NCBI GenBank assembly: GCA_029007435.1
Contig: JAQXHU010000124.1
Span: 1 to 64,000 of the forward strand
From: Bacteroidales bacterium
GTDB taxonomy: Bacteria; Bacteroidota; Bacteroidia; Bacteroidales; UBA932
Length of the DNA stretch: 64,000 nt
Reading direction: 5' to 3'
Shown: piece after piece, positions 31,077 to 40,509 of the stretch
How the letters are laid out: each line of letters begins with the position of its first letter
How positions within the stretch are numbered: the stretch's first letter is position 1
Made by a program: the position numbers and the translations under genes
Notes under the pieces: model-generated
The model's database searches: none
What the model saw: the letters and a program-made list of their open reading frames with translations, nothing else
Told to the model about the DNA's origin: nothing

Positions 31077-34000
31077 ATGAAACGGCTTTCAATACTGGCA
31101 GTGGCTGTACTGCTGGCCGCTTTTCCGGCCGGCGGTCAGAACTTGACAACTTCTTTCCGTGAGAGATGTGACTCTTTGAGCGTGCTCGTGGAGGAACGCA
31201 CATCGGTCAGATGCAGCCTCAAGCTGTCTTCCGTCAAGAACCACAACGGACTGCTGGACTTCTATTTCACCGGCAGCCTCGGAGAAGTCCCGTTGCATCC
31301 GGACGACATTCCGTGGCTCAAATCAACCCTGAAGGAGATAGCTCCGGACAATTGCAGGCAATACAGGATCGGGGCGATATACTGCGACGGACTCCCGGTC
31401 CAGCAGCTGATTACACATCCTGCCGGAAATGACGGGACTCCACACCAGAACCGCTGGAAGAAAGAGGACCCGAAACAGTACAACAAATATCCTTTGGTCA
31501 GGGAAATCGACGGCCAGCAATTCCATAAAGGATTATCAAACAGATACATAGCCCTTTGGCAGAGTCACGGACGATATTATGAGGCCAAGACCCACAGATG
31601 GGAATGGCAGAGAGCGCCGCTGTTCACCACCGTGGAGGATATGTACACCCAGAGTTACGTACTGCCTTTCCTGATTCCGATGCTGGAAAACGCCGGTGCA
31701 TACGTAATGACGCCGAGAGAGCGGGACACGCAGAGAAACGAATCCGTATGCGACAATGATATGCCGTTCTCGTTCATAGAGGAGAACAGGCCGAGGTCGC
31801 TGGGAGAATATTCCGAATCAGGCAAATGGGAGGATGCCGGCACCGGTTTCGCAGACAGCAAGGCCATCTACACAGGCAATGACAACCCGTTCACAATGGG
31901 CACCGCAAGGAAGACAGCCTGCGTCAAGGACCGCAGGGGAACGGCGTCGGCAGTCTGGACGGCTGATATCCGGGAAAGAGGAAGATACGCCGTGTACATT
32001 TCCTACAAGACATTGGCAAACAGTTCTGAAGCAGCGCATTACACAGTCAGGCACCTTGGAGGCGAAAGCCATTTCTCAGTGAACCAAAAAATGGGAGGAG
32101 GCACCTGGATATACTTGGGGACTTTCGAATTCGGGACAGGCTCAGACGGTTCTGTCACCCTCGACAACGGAACACCTGAAGGACATACTTTCCGTCCAGG
32201 CACAGTTGTCACTGCCGACGCTGTCAGATTCGGAGGCGGAATGGGAAAGATTGCCAGAGGAGATGAGGAGACCTCATACGAACTGTCCGGACTGCCGGCA
32301 TTCGCGGAGGGAGCGCTATATTCTATGCAATGGGCCGGAGTGGACTCGACAATCACAAGGAAACACGAGGACGACTACACCAACGATTATGCAGACAGAG
32401 GAGCCTGGGTGTCATTGATGAGCGGAGGTTCGAGAGTGAATCCGTCCGGAAAGGGCAAAGGCATACCGGTTGACCTCTCGTTCGCTTTCCACACTGACGC
32501 CGGGACCACTGCGAATGACTCCATTGTCGGCACGCTTGCGATATACACGCTCAAATGCGAGGGAAGCCGCAGACTGCCTGACGGAGAGGACCGTATGACA
32601 GCCCGGGTGCTCGCCGACGATGTCCAGAGCCAGATTGTGTCGGATGTACGTGCGCAGTTCAATCCGGAATGGAGAAGAAGACAAATCTGGAACAGGTCAT
32701 ACAGCGAATGCCGGACAGGAGGAGTTCCTTCAATGATACTTGAGCTCCTGTCCCACCAGAATTTCTCCGATATGAAATACGGGCTCGACCCTTCATTCAG
32801 GTTCACTGTCAGCCGTGCCATATACAAAGGAATACTCAAGTATCTCAGCAGCAGATACGGTTTCCACTATGCCGTGCAGCCTCTCCCTGTGAATTCATTT
32901 TCTGTCACAATAGAGGACGGACGGAAAGCCGTTCTCCGATGGCTGCCTACAGTGGACACTTTAGAGACGACCGCCAATCCTTCAGGATATATCCTGTACA
33001 CCAAAGTGGACGACGGAGGTTTCGACAACGGTCGGATAATCAAGCCCGTACGCAGAAATGACGGAAGCCTGTCTTTCGAGACGCAGATATGGAAAGGACA
33101 TCTGTACAGCTACAGGATATCGGCCTTCAATGACGGCGGAAGGAGTTTCCCGTCAGAAACCCTCAGCGCCGGCATACCCGAGGCAGGCTGCCCTGAAAAC
33201 AGGACAGTGCTGATAGTCAACAATTTTGACAGGGTTTCCGCTCCTGCCTGGTTCGATACACCTTCACACGCCGGATTCGACGACAGACTGGATGCCGGAG
33301 TGCCTTATATGTACGAAATCAACCGCATAGGCGAAATGTACCAGTGGAGAAGAGACCTCGGATGGTCTGACGATGACAATCCTGGATTCGGGGCTTCATA
33401 CACCGACTGCGCCGGTAGAATAATCCCTGGAAACACCTTCGACTACCCTGCAACCCACGGAGCCGCATTGATGAAAGCCGGATATTCATTCTGCTCCGCA
33501 AGCTCTTCCGCATTTGTAAGGGACAGTTCCATATTCAAAAAATACTGGGCGGCGGACATCATATGCGGCAAACAGGTGACGACGCCTGCCGGAAGCGGCA
33601 GCCTGCTGGACAGCAGATTCCGGGTATTCCCTGACGGCCTGCGCAAAACGCTGACTTCATTCTGCAGGAACGGAGGCAACGTGCTCGTTTCCGGGGCCAA
33701 TATCGGGACAGACCTGTGGGACAAAGTGTACCAGTTCACCCCGGACAGCACATATCAGACTGAATCACAGGCGTTTGCAAAAGACATTCTCGGTTACAGG
33801 TGGCTCACCAACTATGCTGAGCGCAATGGACAGGCAAGAGTCATCCGCTCCAAGGGAATAGATTTGGGAGAGTTCAGGAAGCCGGTTTCGTTCTACCAGC
33901 TGCCGAACAGTACCGTTTACAATGTGGAGACCCCGGACGGACTGATGCCGGCAAATGACAGGGCCTCGGTCTTCCTCAGATACGGAACTACCGGAATACC

Positions 34001-34133
34001 TGCCGGCGTATGCTATGACGGAGACGGATACCGCTCGGTCAGCATAGGTTTCCCTATAGAAGTAATCAAGGACGAGGAGAGCCGGGTGGCGCTGATGAAA
34101 GGAATGATGGAATATTTCAATAACCGTAAATAA
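31077..34133 (+). CDS. Large secreted amidase-like protein with inserted golvesin domain
   Basis: This 1018-residue protein has a signal peptide (MKRLSILAVA to AGGQ). The first part and the region near residues 470-590 look like the two halves of an N-acetylmuramoyl-L-alanine amidase (Amidase_3) fold: SHGRYYE early, then FHTDAG and GGVPSMILELLSHQNF. Between them (about 240-390) sits a golvesin-type beta domain. A fibronectin-III-like segment (about 640-700) and a further C-terminal domain follow. Bacteroidota homologues are often labelled xanthan lyase, probably wrongly. It is likely a periplasmic or surface cell-wall enzyme. The ATG at 31077 was preferred over a TTG one codon earlier. Confidence 0.68.
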   Translation: MKRLSILAVAVLLAAFPAGGQNLTTSFRERCDSLSVLVEERTSVRCSLKLSSVKNHNGLLDFYFTGSLGEVPLHPDDIPWLKSTLKEIAPDNCRQYRIGAIYCDGLPVQQLITHPAGNDGTPHQNRWKKEDPKQYNKYPLVREIDGQQFHKGLSNRYIALWQSHGRYYEAKTHRWEWQRAPLFTTVEDMYTQSYVLPFLIPMLENAGAYVMTPRERDTQRNESVCDNDMPFSFIEENRPRSLGEYSESGKWEDAGTGFADSKAIYTGNDNPFTMGTARKTACVKDRRGTASAVWTADIRERGRYAVYISYKTLANSSEAAHYTVRHLGGESHFSVNQKMGGGTWIYLGTFEFGTGSDGSVTLDNGTPEGHTFRPGTVVTADAVRFGGGMGKIARGDEETSYELSGLPAFAEGALYSMQWAGVDSTITRKHEDDYTNDYADRGAWVSLMSGGSRVNPSGKGKGIPVDLSFAFHTDAGTTANDSIVGTLAIYTLKCEGSRRLPDGEDRMTARVLADDVQSQIVSDVRAQFNPEWRRRQIWNRSYSECRTGGVPSMILELLSHQNFSDMKYGLDPSFRFTVSRAIYKGILKYLSSRYGFHYAVQPLPVNSFSVTIEDGRKAVLRWLPTVDTLETTANPSGYILYTKVDDGGFDNGRIIKPVRRNDGSLSFETQIWKGHLYSYRISAFNDGGRSFPSETLSAGIPEAGCPENRTVLIVNNFDRVSAPAWFDTPSHAGFDDRLDAGVPYMYEINRIGEMYQWRRDLGWSDDDNPGFGASYTDCAGRIIPGNTFDYPATHGAALMKAGYSFCSASSSAFVRDSSIFKKYWAADIICGKQVTTPAGSGSLLDSRFRVFPDGLRKTLTSFCRNGGNVLVSGANIGTDLWDKVYQFTPDSTYQTESQAFAKDILGYRWLTNYAERNGQARVIRSKGIDLGEFRKPVSFYQLPNSTVYNVETPDGLMPANDRASVFLRYGTTGIPAGVCYDGDGYRSVSIGFPIEVIKDEESRVALMKGMMEYFNNRK

Positions 34134-34139
34134 AGCATT

Positions 34140-35459
34140 ATGACTTCACGTGAATCTGAAATCATCGGTCTGATACACAGAGAGGTAAAGCCCGCTTTAG
34201 GATGCACCGAGCCTGTTGCAGTAGCGCTGGCGGCGGCTAAGGCCGTGGAACTTCTGGAAGATTCATTCCCTGGCACAGACTTCAGGAATGACAAGAGCCT
34301 CGACATTGATGTCCGCGTCAGCGGCAACATTCTGAAAAACGGAATGGGTGTCGGCATTCCCGGCACGGGAATGATTGGCCTGAGAATCGCCGCCGCGCTT
34401 GGAACGGTCTGCGGCAGGGCCTCTTACGGGCTTGAAGTATTGAAAGATCTGTCGGATGACGGCGTTCGTGCCGCAAAAGAGCTTGTGACAGGGAACAAGG
34501 TCCGCATTGACATTGAGAAAAACAGCCCGAAACTTTATGTGAAGGCATCCGTCACCGCCTGCGGACATTCCGCCGGAGCCATTATAGAGAATATGCACGA
34601 CAGGATTGTGGAGACTATGGTGGATGGAGATGTCAATGATTTCAGGCATTGCCACGGAGATTCCACAGAGCCAGTTGAAGACGACAGGGACACACTTGAT
34701 TACCATTTGACAGTCAAAGAGATATGCGAGTTTACGGATACTGTTGCATTCGATGACATAAAGTTCATTTTAGATGACAGGAAGCTCAATCTCGCACTTG
34801 CAGAAGAAGGGCTGAAAGGAGATTACGGACTCAAAGTCGGCAAGACCATCCTTTCCAACACGGAGGAGGTCTTCGGCAATGATTTCCTGACCTACGCTAT
34901 GGCGATGACGGCCGCAGCATCCGACGCAAGGATGGCGGGCTGCACCCTTCCGGCGATGAGCAATTCCGGAAGCGGGAACCAGGGCATCACGGTAAGTATG
35001 CCGATCATTGCTTACGCCCTCAAGCACGGGACTCCTGACGAGAATCTGGCAAGGGCATTGATACTCAGCAATCTCATAGCAATTCACATCAAAGGTTATT
35101 TGGGAAGGCTGTCTGCTCTCTGCGGGTGCGTGGTGGCGTCCACCGGCTCCTCCTGCGGACTTGTCTGGCTCAAAGGAGGACGTTACAATGAGATTTGCGC
35201 CGCGATAAAGAATATGACCGGAAACATCACCGGAATGGTCTGCGACGGGGCCAAGGTCGGCTGCGCTATGAAAGTGGCCTCCGGGGTTTCGAGTTCAATC
35301 CAGTCCGCCGTGCTGGCTCTCAAGGGAATATGCGTCTGCGAGACCGACGGAATCATTGACAGGGATATTGAGAAGACTATCAGCAATTTAGGAAGCATCG
35401 GCTCATCCGGGATGGAAATGGCCGACAGCCTCATCCAGAAGATTATGGTATGCAAATAA
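34140..35459 (+). CDS. L-cysteine desulfidase / serine dehydratase alpha-like family (YhaM/CyuA)
   Basis: This 439-residue protein belongs to the UPF0597 (YhaM/CyuA) family. Characterised members use an iron-sulfur cluster to break L-cysteine into pyruvate, ammonia and sulfide. The cluster-binding cysteines are visible: LGCTEPVA (Cys22), GSSCGLVW, and VCDGAKVGC near the C-terminus. NSGSGNQGI near residue 280 matches the substrate region. Length is normal for the family. It is a cytoplasmic detoxification or cysteine catabolism enzyme, with no sulfur gene beside it except the sulfatase two genes downstream. Confidence 0.85.
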   Translation: MTSRESEIIGLIHREVKPALGCTEPVAVALAAAKAVELLEDSFPGTDFRNDKSLDIDVRVSGNILKNGMGVGIPGTGMIGLRIAAALGTVCGRASYGLEVLKDLSDDGVRAAKELVTGNKVRIDIEKNSPKLYVKASVTACGHSAGAIIENMHDRIVETMVDGDVNDFRHCHGDSTEPVEDDRDTLDYHLTVKEICEFTDTVAFDDIKFILDDRKLNLALAEEGLKGDYGLKVGKTILSNTEEVFGNDFLTYAMAMTAAASDARMAGCTLPAMSNSGSGNQGITVSMPIIAYALKHGTPDENLARALILSNLIAIHIKGYLGRLSALCGCVVASTGSSCGLVWLKGGRYNEICAAIKNMTGNITGMVCDGAKVGCAMKVASGVSSSIQSAVLALKGICVCETDGIIDRDIEKTISNLGSIGSSGMEMADSLIQKIMVCK

Positions 35460-35483
35460 TATTAACACAAATCAGATAGAATT

Positions 35484-37160
35484 ATGGCAGACGAGAAGAT
35501 CATCTTTTCGATGAACCGGGTGGGAAAGATCCTCCCGTCAAGCAACAAAGTGATATTGAAGGACATCTGTCTTTCATTCTTTTACGGAGCGAAAATCGGC
35601 ATCATCGGTCTCAACGGCTCAGGAAAATCCACTTTGATGAAGATAATCGCCGGAGTGGAGAAGAGTTTCCAGGGCGAGGTGGTATGGGCTCCGGGATACA
35701 CTGTAGGGTATCTGGAGCAGGAGCCACAGATGGACCCGGAAAAGACAGTCATTGAAGTGGTTCAGGAAGGAGTCCAGGAGGTGATGGACCTGCTGAAGGA
35801 ATATGAGGAGGTCAATCTCAAGTTCTGCGAGCCGATGGACGACGACCAGATGAACGCGCTCATCGAAAGGCAGGGAGAGCTGACCGAGAAAATAGAGCAC
35901 TGCGGAGGATGGGAGATTGACGCGAAACTTGAGAGGGCGATGGACGCTCTCCAGTGCCCGCCATCCGACGCAAAAGTCGCCACCCTCAGCGGAGGAGAGA
36001 GAAGAAGGGTCGCCCTGTGCCGCCTGCTGCTCCGCCAGCCTGACGTGCTGCTCCTCGACGAGCCCACCAACCATCTTGACACCGAGAGTATCCAGTGGCT
36101 TGAGGCTCACCTCCAGCAATATAAGGGAACCGTAATAGCCGTCACCCACGACCGTTACTTCCTCGATGACGTCGCCGGATGGATTCTTGAACTCGACAGA
36201 GGCGAGGGAATTCCGTGGAAAGGCAATTATTCTTCCTGGCTCGACCAGAAGACAAAGCGCCTTGCGATGGAGGAGAAACAGGAAAGCAAACGCCGCAAGA
36301 CCCTTGAAAGGGAGCTTGAATGGGTGAGGATGGCGCCTAAAGCCCGTCACGCGAAGTCCAAGGCCAGGCTCGGAGCATACGAGAAACTCGCCAGCCAGGA
36401 CAGCAAGGAGAAGGAGGCCAACCTTGAGATTTACATTCCTGACGGGCCGAAGCTCGGAAACAAAGTCATTGAGTTCAAGGACGTTTCGAAAGGATATGGG
36501 GACAAACTGCTGTTCGAGCACCTGTCATTTATGCTTCCTCCGGCCGGTATTGTCGGAGTGATCGGCCCTAACGGTGCGGGCAAGACTACCCTTTTCCGCC
36601 TGATTATGGGCCTTGAGCAGCCGGACAGCGGAGAAATCACCATTGGAGAGACTGTCAAGCTCGCCTATGTGGACCAGCAGCACAAGAGCATCGATCCTGA
36701 CAAGACCGTGTTCGAGACCATTTCCGACGGATTCGACTGGATCAGGCTCGGCAAACGCGACGTGAACGCAAGGGCGTACGTGTCCCGCTTCAATTTCACC
36801 GGAGCAGACCAGGAGAAGAAGTGCGGAATCCTCTCAGGAGGTGAGCGCAACAGGCTCCATCTGGCCCTCACTCTCAAGGACGAAGGCAATGTCCTGCTTC
36901 TCGACGAGCCTACCAACGATGTGGATGTCAACACCATACGCGCTCTTGAGGAAGGTCTGGAGAACTTCGCCGGATGCGCTGTTGTAGTATCCCACGACCG
37001 CTGGTTCCTCGACCGTATCGCCACACATATTCTCGCATTCGAAGGAGACTCTTCGGTATATTTCTTTGAAGGCACTTATTCAGAATATGAGGCCAACAAG
37101 AAGATGCGTCTCGGGAACGAGGAGCCCAAGAGGTTCAAATACAAGAAGTTGATGGAATAA
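35484..37160 (+). CDS. ettA: Energy-dependent translational throttle protein EttA (ABC-F ATPase)
   Basis: This ABC-F protein (558 residues) has two ATPase domains without membrane helices. The first has GLNGSGKST (42-50) and LSGGERRR (near 169); the second has GPNGAGKTT (near 360) and LSGGERNR. Between them lies the charged linker with KRRKTLERELEWVRMAPKAR, typical of EttA. It binds the ribosomal E site and couples translation to energy charge. The length and linker fit EttA better than Uup or other ABC-F proteins. The stop codon is immediately followed by the sulfatase ATG. Confidence 0.88.
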   Translation: MADEKIIFSMNRVGKILPSSNKVILKDICLSFFYGAKIGIIGLNGSGKSTLMKIIAGVEKSFQGEVVWAPGYTVGYLEQEPQMDPEKTVIEVVQEGVQEVMDLLKEYEEVNLKFCEPMDDDQMNALIERQGELTEKIEHCGGWEIDAKLERAMDALQCPPSDAKVATLSGGERRRVALCRLLLRQPDVLLLDEPTNHLDTESIQWLEAHLQQYKGTVIAVTHDRYFLDDVAGWILELDRGEGIPWKGNYSSWLDQKTKRLAMEEKQESKRRKTLERELEWVRMAPKARHAKSKARLGAYEKLASQDSKEKEANLEIYIPDGPKLGNKVIEFKDVSKGYGDKLLFEHLSFMLPPAGIVGVIGPNGAGKTTLFRLIMGLEQPDSGEITIGETVKLAYVDQQHKSIDPDKTVFETISDGFDWIRLGKRDVNARAYVSRFNFTGADQEKKCGILSGGERNRLHLALTLKDEGNVLLLDEPTNDVDVNTIRALEEGLENFAGCAVVVSHDRWFLDRIATHILAFEGDSSVYFFEGTYSEYEANKKMRLGNEEPKRFKYKKLME

Positions 37161-38693
37161 ATGAAATCCTGCACCAAGTTTCTTACTGTAGCCGCGGCTT
37201 TCGCCGCCTGCTCCTGCTCTGGCCGGAAAGAGACCCGGCCCAACATTGTGTTCCTGCTCTTCGACGACCTCGGATACGGAGATCTCGGATGTTACGGCCA
37301 GGAGAAAATCGAGACACCGCACATTGACTCTCTTGCGGCCGAGGGGCTCATTTTCACCGATATGTACTCGGCTGCCCCGCTCTCGTCCCCTTCAAGATGC
37401 TGTCTTATGACAGGCAGGCATATGGGACACAGCCAGATACGCAACAACGAGGAGCATTATGTCCCGACCGACAGCCTCGGGTGGAACGGGGTGTTCCTGA
37501 ATCCGGACGCACAGGGGCAGTTCCCGTTGGAGGTGGGCACGGAAACCATCGGCACGATGATGCAGAAAGCCGGATACCGGACAGCTATGGTGGGGAAATG
37601 GGGTCTGGGATTCCCCGGAAGCGGCTCAGTTCCCAATACAATGGGATTTGACTATTTCTACGGATTCAACTGCCAGGCGCTCGCCCACTCCTATTATCCT
37701 GTGGAACTTTGGGAGAACGGGGAGCGCATCCAGACCGGCAATGACCTTGTCGTGCAGGGTTGCCGGCTGCCGGACAGCCTTGACAAATATGACGCGGCGA
37801 GCTACGAACAGTACGGAGGAAAGCATTACAGCTGCGACCTGATGTACGACAAGATGGAGAAGTTCATTGAGGACAACGCTTCTTCCCCGTTCTTCGTTAT
37901 GTGGACCACAACCGTGCCACACAGCGCCGTGCAGGCCCCGATGGATGAGGTGATGTATTATGTGGACAAGCTCGGTGACGAGGAGCCGCGCACCGAACCC
38001 GGGATGTATCTGCCGAACAGATACCCTCACGCCACATATGCGGCTATGGTCACCCACATCGACAAACAGGTGGGCCGCCTCGTCAGCAAACTGAAAGAGC
38101 TCGGAGTGTGGGAGAACACCATTTTCATTGTGTCATCCGACAACGGGCCGGCGCATAACGGCAATTCCCCGATGGAATATTTCAACAGCGGCGGACCTTT
38201 CAGATGCTGCGCCGGATGGGGCAAATCATCTCTCCGCGAAGGCGGCATAAGAATGCCTTTCATCGTCTGCCGGGGAGGCAAAAGGCAGGGTAAAACCGTC
38301 AGCAGGATTTCAAGTTTCGCTGACATTATGCCTACTCTGGCTGAGGTCGCAGGTGTAGAAGCTCCTGAGAATGACGGAGTTTCGTTCGCTCCGGTCCTGT
38401 ATGGAAAAGAAGCCGCCGAACACGAAGCCCTTTATTGGGAATTCCCGGGAGGCAAAGGCTGGGTGGCAGTGAGAATCGGAGAGTGGAAAGGCCTGCTGCG
38501 CAATGTCAGAAGCGGAAATGCGGTGATGGAACTCTATAACCTCCAGGACGACCCGCAGGAGACGACCGACCGCGCAGCAGAACATTCGGAGATAGTGGAG
38601 AAGATGTGGGAAGTCGTGCGGACCAGCCACACTGACGCAAACCCTGAAGTGGAGAAATTTCAACTGGATATACCGGAAAAATTTGATAATTGA
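37161..38693 (+). CDS. Serine-type sulfatase (S1 family) lipoprotein
   Basis: This 510-residue sulfatase removes sulfate from sulfated sugars or similar substrates in the periplasm or at the surface. The nucleophile motif is SSPSR (75-79), so Ser75 would be converted to formylglycine by an anaerobic sulfatase-maturating enzyme, none of which is in the window. Metal-binding FDDLGYGD lies at 34-41 and SSDNGPAHNG later on. A lipoprotein signal with Cys17 is likely. The start directly abuts the ettA stop, giving an odd pairing with a translation factor and suggesting read-through expression. Confidence 0.87.
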   Translation: MKSCTKFLTVAAAFAACSCSGRKETRPNIVFLLFDDLGYGDLGCYGQEKIETPHIDSLAAEGLIFTDMYSAAPLSSPSRCCLMTGRHMGHSQIRNNEEHYVPTDSLGWNGVFLNPDAQGQFPLEVGTETIGTMMQKAGYRTAMVGKWGLGFPGSGSVPNTMGFDYFYGFNCQALAHSYYPVELWENGERIQTGNDLVVQGCRLPDSLDKYDAASYEQYGGKHYSCDLMYDKMEKFIEDNASSPFFVMWTTTVPHSAVQAPMDEVMYYVDKLGDEEPRTEPGMYLPNRYPHATYAAMVTHIDKQVGRLVSKLKELGVWENTIFIVSSDNGPAHNGNSPMEYFNSGGPFRCCAGWGKSSLREGGIRMPFIVCRGGKRQGKTVSRISSFADIMPTLAEVAGVEAPENDGVSFAPVLYGKEAAEHEALYWEFPGGKGWVAVRIGEWKGLLRNVRSGNAVMELYNLQDDPQETTDRAAEHSEIVEKMWEVVRTSHTDANPEVEKFQLDIPEKFDN

Positions 38694-38712
38694 CAGAAAG
38701 ATAGTATCTTTG
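38682..38712 (+). promoter_or_regulatory. Promoter of the rplY-pth unit
   Basis: TTTG (38682-38685), 19 bases of spacer, TATCTTTG (38705-38712): a full Bacteroidota promoter overlapping the end of the sulfatase gene. Confidence 0.8.
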
Positions 38713-38726
38713 CGCCCGCATATTAC

Positions 38727-38772
38727 AAAGCCGAATGGCTTTTGGTGCAATGGGGTCTGTGAGGTCACAGAC
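38727..38772 (+). promoter_or_regulatory. Two-hairpin leader of the ribosomal protein L25 gene
   Basis: AAAGCC/GGCTTT (38727-38742) and GTCTGTGA/TCACAGAC (38755-38772) form two short hairpins in the 88-base leader. Ribosomal protein genes often have such leaders, through which the protein controls its own translation. I do not recognise a known L25 leader class. Confidence 0.4.
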
Positions 38773-38800
38773 TGAGTAACACATTTTAAACAACAGACAA

Positions 38801-39364
38801 ATGAAACATTTCGAATTGAACGGCCAGGTGCGCGAAACAGGCAACAAGGCCACAATCAAAGCGCTCCGCAAAGAGGGCCTCGTACCTTGCAACCTTTACG
38901 GGCTCGGCATCGAGAACGTCCTCTTCACTGTGAAAGCAAAAGAGCTTAAAGGACTTACACACGTTCCTGCATCTTTCATCGTTGACATCACTCTTGACAA
39001 CGGAAAGAAATATACAGCAGTCGTACACGAACTTCAGTTCCACCCGATTGAGGACATCTGCCTCCACGTGGACTTCCTCGCAGTAAACGAGGAGAAACCT
39101 ATCGCCATCGACGTTCCTATCTCCTTCGAGGGCCACGCAGCCGGTGTGCGCGCCGGTGGTAAATTCGTCGGACTCTGCCGCAAGGTACGTATCAGCGCCC
39201 TGATGAAAGACCTTCCTGACAACCTCGTAATCAACGTTGACGAGCTCGAGATCGGCAAGAGAATCGTTGCCGGAGACCTCAAGTATGACAACCTCACCGT
39301 CATCTCTCCTAAGACAACCATCCTCTGCACTGTGAAGTCAACACGTCAGGCTTCAAAGTCTTAA
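38801..39364 (+). CDS. rplY: 50S ribosomal protein L25 / general stress protein Ctc
   Basis: L25 binds 5S rRNA in the large ribosomal subunit. This long form (187 residues) has the N-terminal 5S-binding domain (starting MKHFELNGQVRETGNKAT, with RKEGLVPCNLYG) and a C-terminal TL5/CTC beta domain (VDFLAVNEEKP, IAIDVPISFEGH). The length is normal for the CTC type. The gene has its own promoter and leader and lies 25 bases before pth, a common gene pair in bacteria. Confidence 0.92.
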   Translation: MKHFELNGQVRETGNKATIKALRKEGLVPCNLYGLGIENVLFTVKAKELKGLTHVPASFIVDITLDNGKKYTAVVHELQFHPIEDICLHVDFLAVNEEKPIAIDVPISFEGHAAGVRAGGKFVGLCRKVRISALMKDLPDNLVINVDELEIGKRIVAGDLKYDNLTVISPKTTILCTVKSTRQASKS

Positions 39365-39389
39365 TTGAATAACTGAACAAGTATCTGGT

Positions 39390-39959
39390 ATGAATTACCT
39401 TGTAGCTGGTCTCGGTAACATCGGGCCGGAATATGCAGATACCAGACACAATGCAGGTTTTATGGTGTTGGATGCCTGGGCCCAGGCATCCAATGCTGTT
39501 TTTCAGACCAAACGATACGGCGACATAGCCACCGTATCATTCAGAGGCAGGAACATTACACTGCTGAAGCCTTCCACCTATATGAATCTCAGCGGCAACG
39601 CAGTCAGATATTGGGTGAACAGTCTGAAAATCCCTATGGAGAACCTGCTCGTGATTTGCGACGACCTCAACATTCCTTTCGGAACAATGCGGATGCGCAA
39701 AAAAGGCAGTGACGGAGGACATAACGGACTGAAGAATATCCAGGAACTGCTCGGGACCCAGGAGTATTCAAGAATCAGAATCGGAATAGGCAACGACTTC
39801 CAGCGCGGAGGGCAGGTTGACTTCGTGATAGGAAAGATGAGCCCAGAAGAACTGAAGGCTATGCCGGAGCTCTGTGAAAAGGCTATAGAGGGCATAAAAG
39901 CCTTCGTAACTGTCGGACCAGACAGGGCTATGAACCTGTTCAACACGAAAGGAAAATAA
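39390..39959 (+). CDS. pth: Peptidyl-tRNA hydrolase
   Basis: Pth releases tRNA from peptidyl-tRNAs that drop off the ribosome. Key residues are visible: VAGLGNIGPEY with Asn9, the catalytic His in TRHNAGF (His20), CDDLNIPFG, and KGSDGGHNGLKNI. The length of 189 residues is typical. It follows rplY and probably shares its promoter. Confidence 0.94.
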   Translation: MNYLVAGLGNIGPEYADTRHNAGFMVLDAWAQASNAVFQTKRYGDIATVSFRGRNITLLKPSTYMNLSGNAVRYWVNSLKIPMENLLVICDDLNIPFGTMRMRKKGSDGGHNGLKNIQELLGTQEYSRIRIGIGNDFQRGGQVDFVIGKMSPEELKAMPELCEKAIEGIKAFVTVGPDRAMNLFNTKGK

Positions 39960-39998
39960 GCCTAATCATCTGGCTGTTAGCATTTTTTCAAAATTTTA

Positions 39999-40030
39999 TT
40001 TGCAAGTTATTCTATTATTTCATAAATTGC
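39999..40030 (+). promoter_or_regulatory. Candidate promoter for the small Hc1-like gene
   Basis: TTTG (39999-40002), 20 bases of spacer, TAAATTGC (40023-40030). The -33 box is perfect, the -7 box has two changes at its 3' end. It lies 49 bases before the chosen ATG. Confidence 0.35.
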
Positions 40031-40079
40031 AGTCTGTTAATAAAAGGAATTTATTGTTTAACAAATAATGCCACAGATT

Positions 40080-40253
40080 ATGAAAGAACTCATTGAGAAA
40101 ATCAAAGCTGCTTACCCGGAGTTCGTAGCCAATGCTGACGCACAGGCTGAGAAAGGAACAAAAGCAGCAGGTCTCCGTGCGCGCAAAGCCGCTCTTGAGA
40201 TGATCAAAGATCTTAAAGAATTCAGAAAACTCTCTGTTGAGGCCGGCAAATAA
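40080..40253 (+). CDS. Small histone H1-like (Hc1-type) protein
   Basis: This 57-residue helical, Lys- and Ala-rich protein begins MKELIEKIKAAYPEF and contains KGTKAAGLRARKAALEMIKD, matching the short histone H1-like proteins widespread in Bacteroidota. They are presumed to bind DNA or RNA, but their function is not well established. I preferred the ATG at 40080 because family members begin with MKEL; an ATG at 40068 in frame would add four residues. It is monocistronic with a strong terminator immediately after. Confidence 0.8.
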   Translation: MKELIEKIKAAYPEFVANADAQAEKGTKAAGLRARKAALEMIKDLKEFRKLSVEAGK

Positions 40254-40279
40254 TCGCCGATTTTCTGATGAAACTTGGT

Positions 40280-40319
40280 AAGAATATCTGAAAAAAGCAG
40301 ATATTCTTATTTTTTTTTG
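40280..40319 (+). terminator. Strong intrinsic terminator after the Hc1-like gene
   Basis: AAGAATATCTG and CAGATATTCTT form a perfect 11-bp stem around a 7-base A-rich loop, followed by A and ten T. Confidence 0.9.
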
Positions 40320-40386
40320 TTTTTTGATGCAACATTCCGGATTCAATCTGCATCTATATAGCAAGGTTTAGGTTTTAGTACACGTC

Positions 40387-40439
40387 TTAAAGGCGGGCAA
40401 AGTCAAATGTCGTGATGACATTGATATGCCTGCCTTTAA
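40387..40439. repeat. Long stem-loop with inner stem, before the M6 protease gene
   Basis: TTAAAGGCGGGCA and TGCCTGCCTTTAA form a 13-bp stem (one G-T pair); AATGTC/GACATT (40406-40422) form an inner stem. It lies about 70 bases after the previous terminator and 70 before the next ATG and has no long T-run. It might be a small RNA, an attenuator or a protein site. Nothing else is seen between 40320 and 40509. Confidence 0.5.
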
Positions 40440-40509
40440 AAATTTGTCCCCTTATTTGCTTTGATAAGTCAATTTAATTGCGTAACTATGCAGAATAGTC
40501 CGCAGATTT

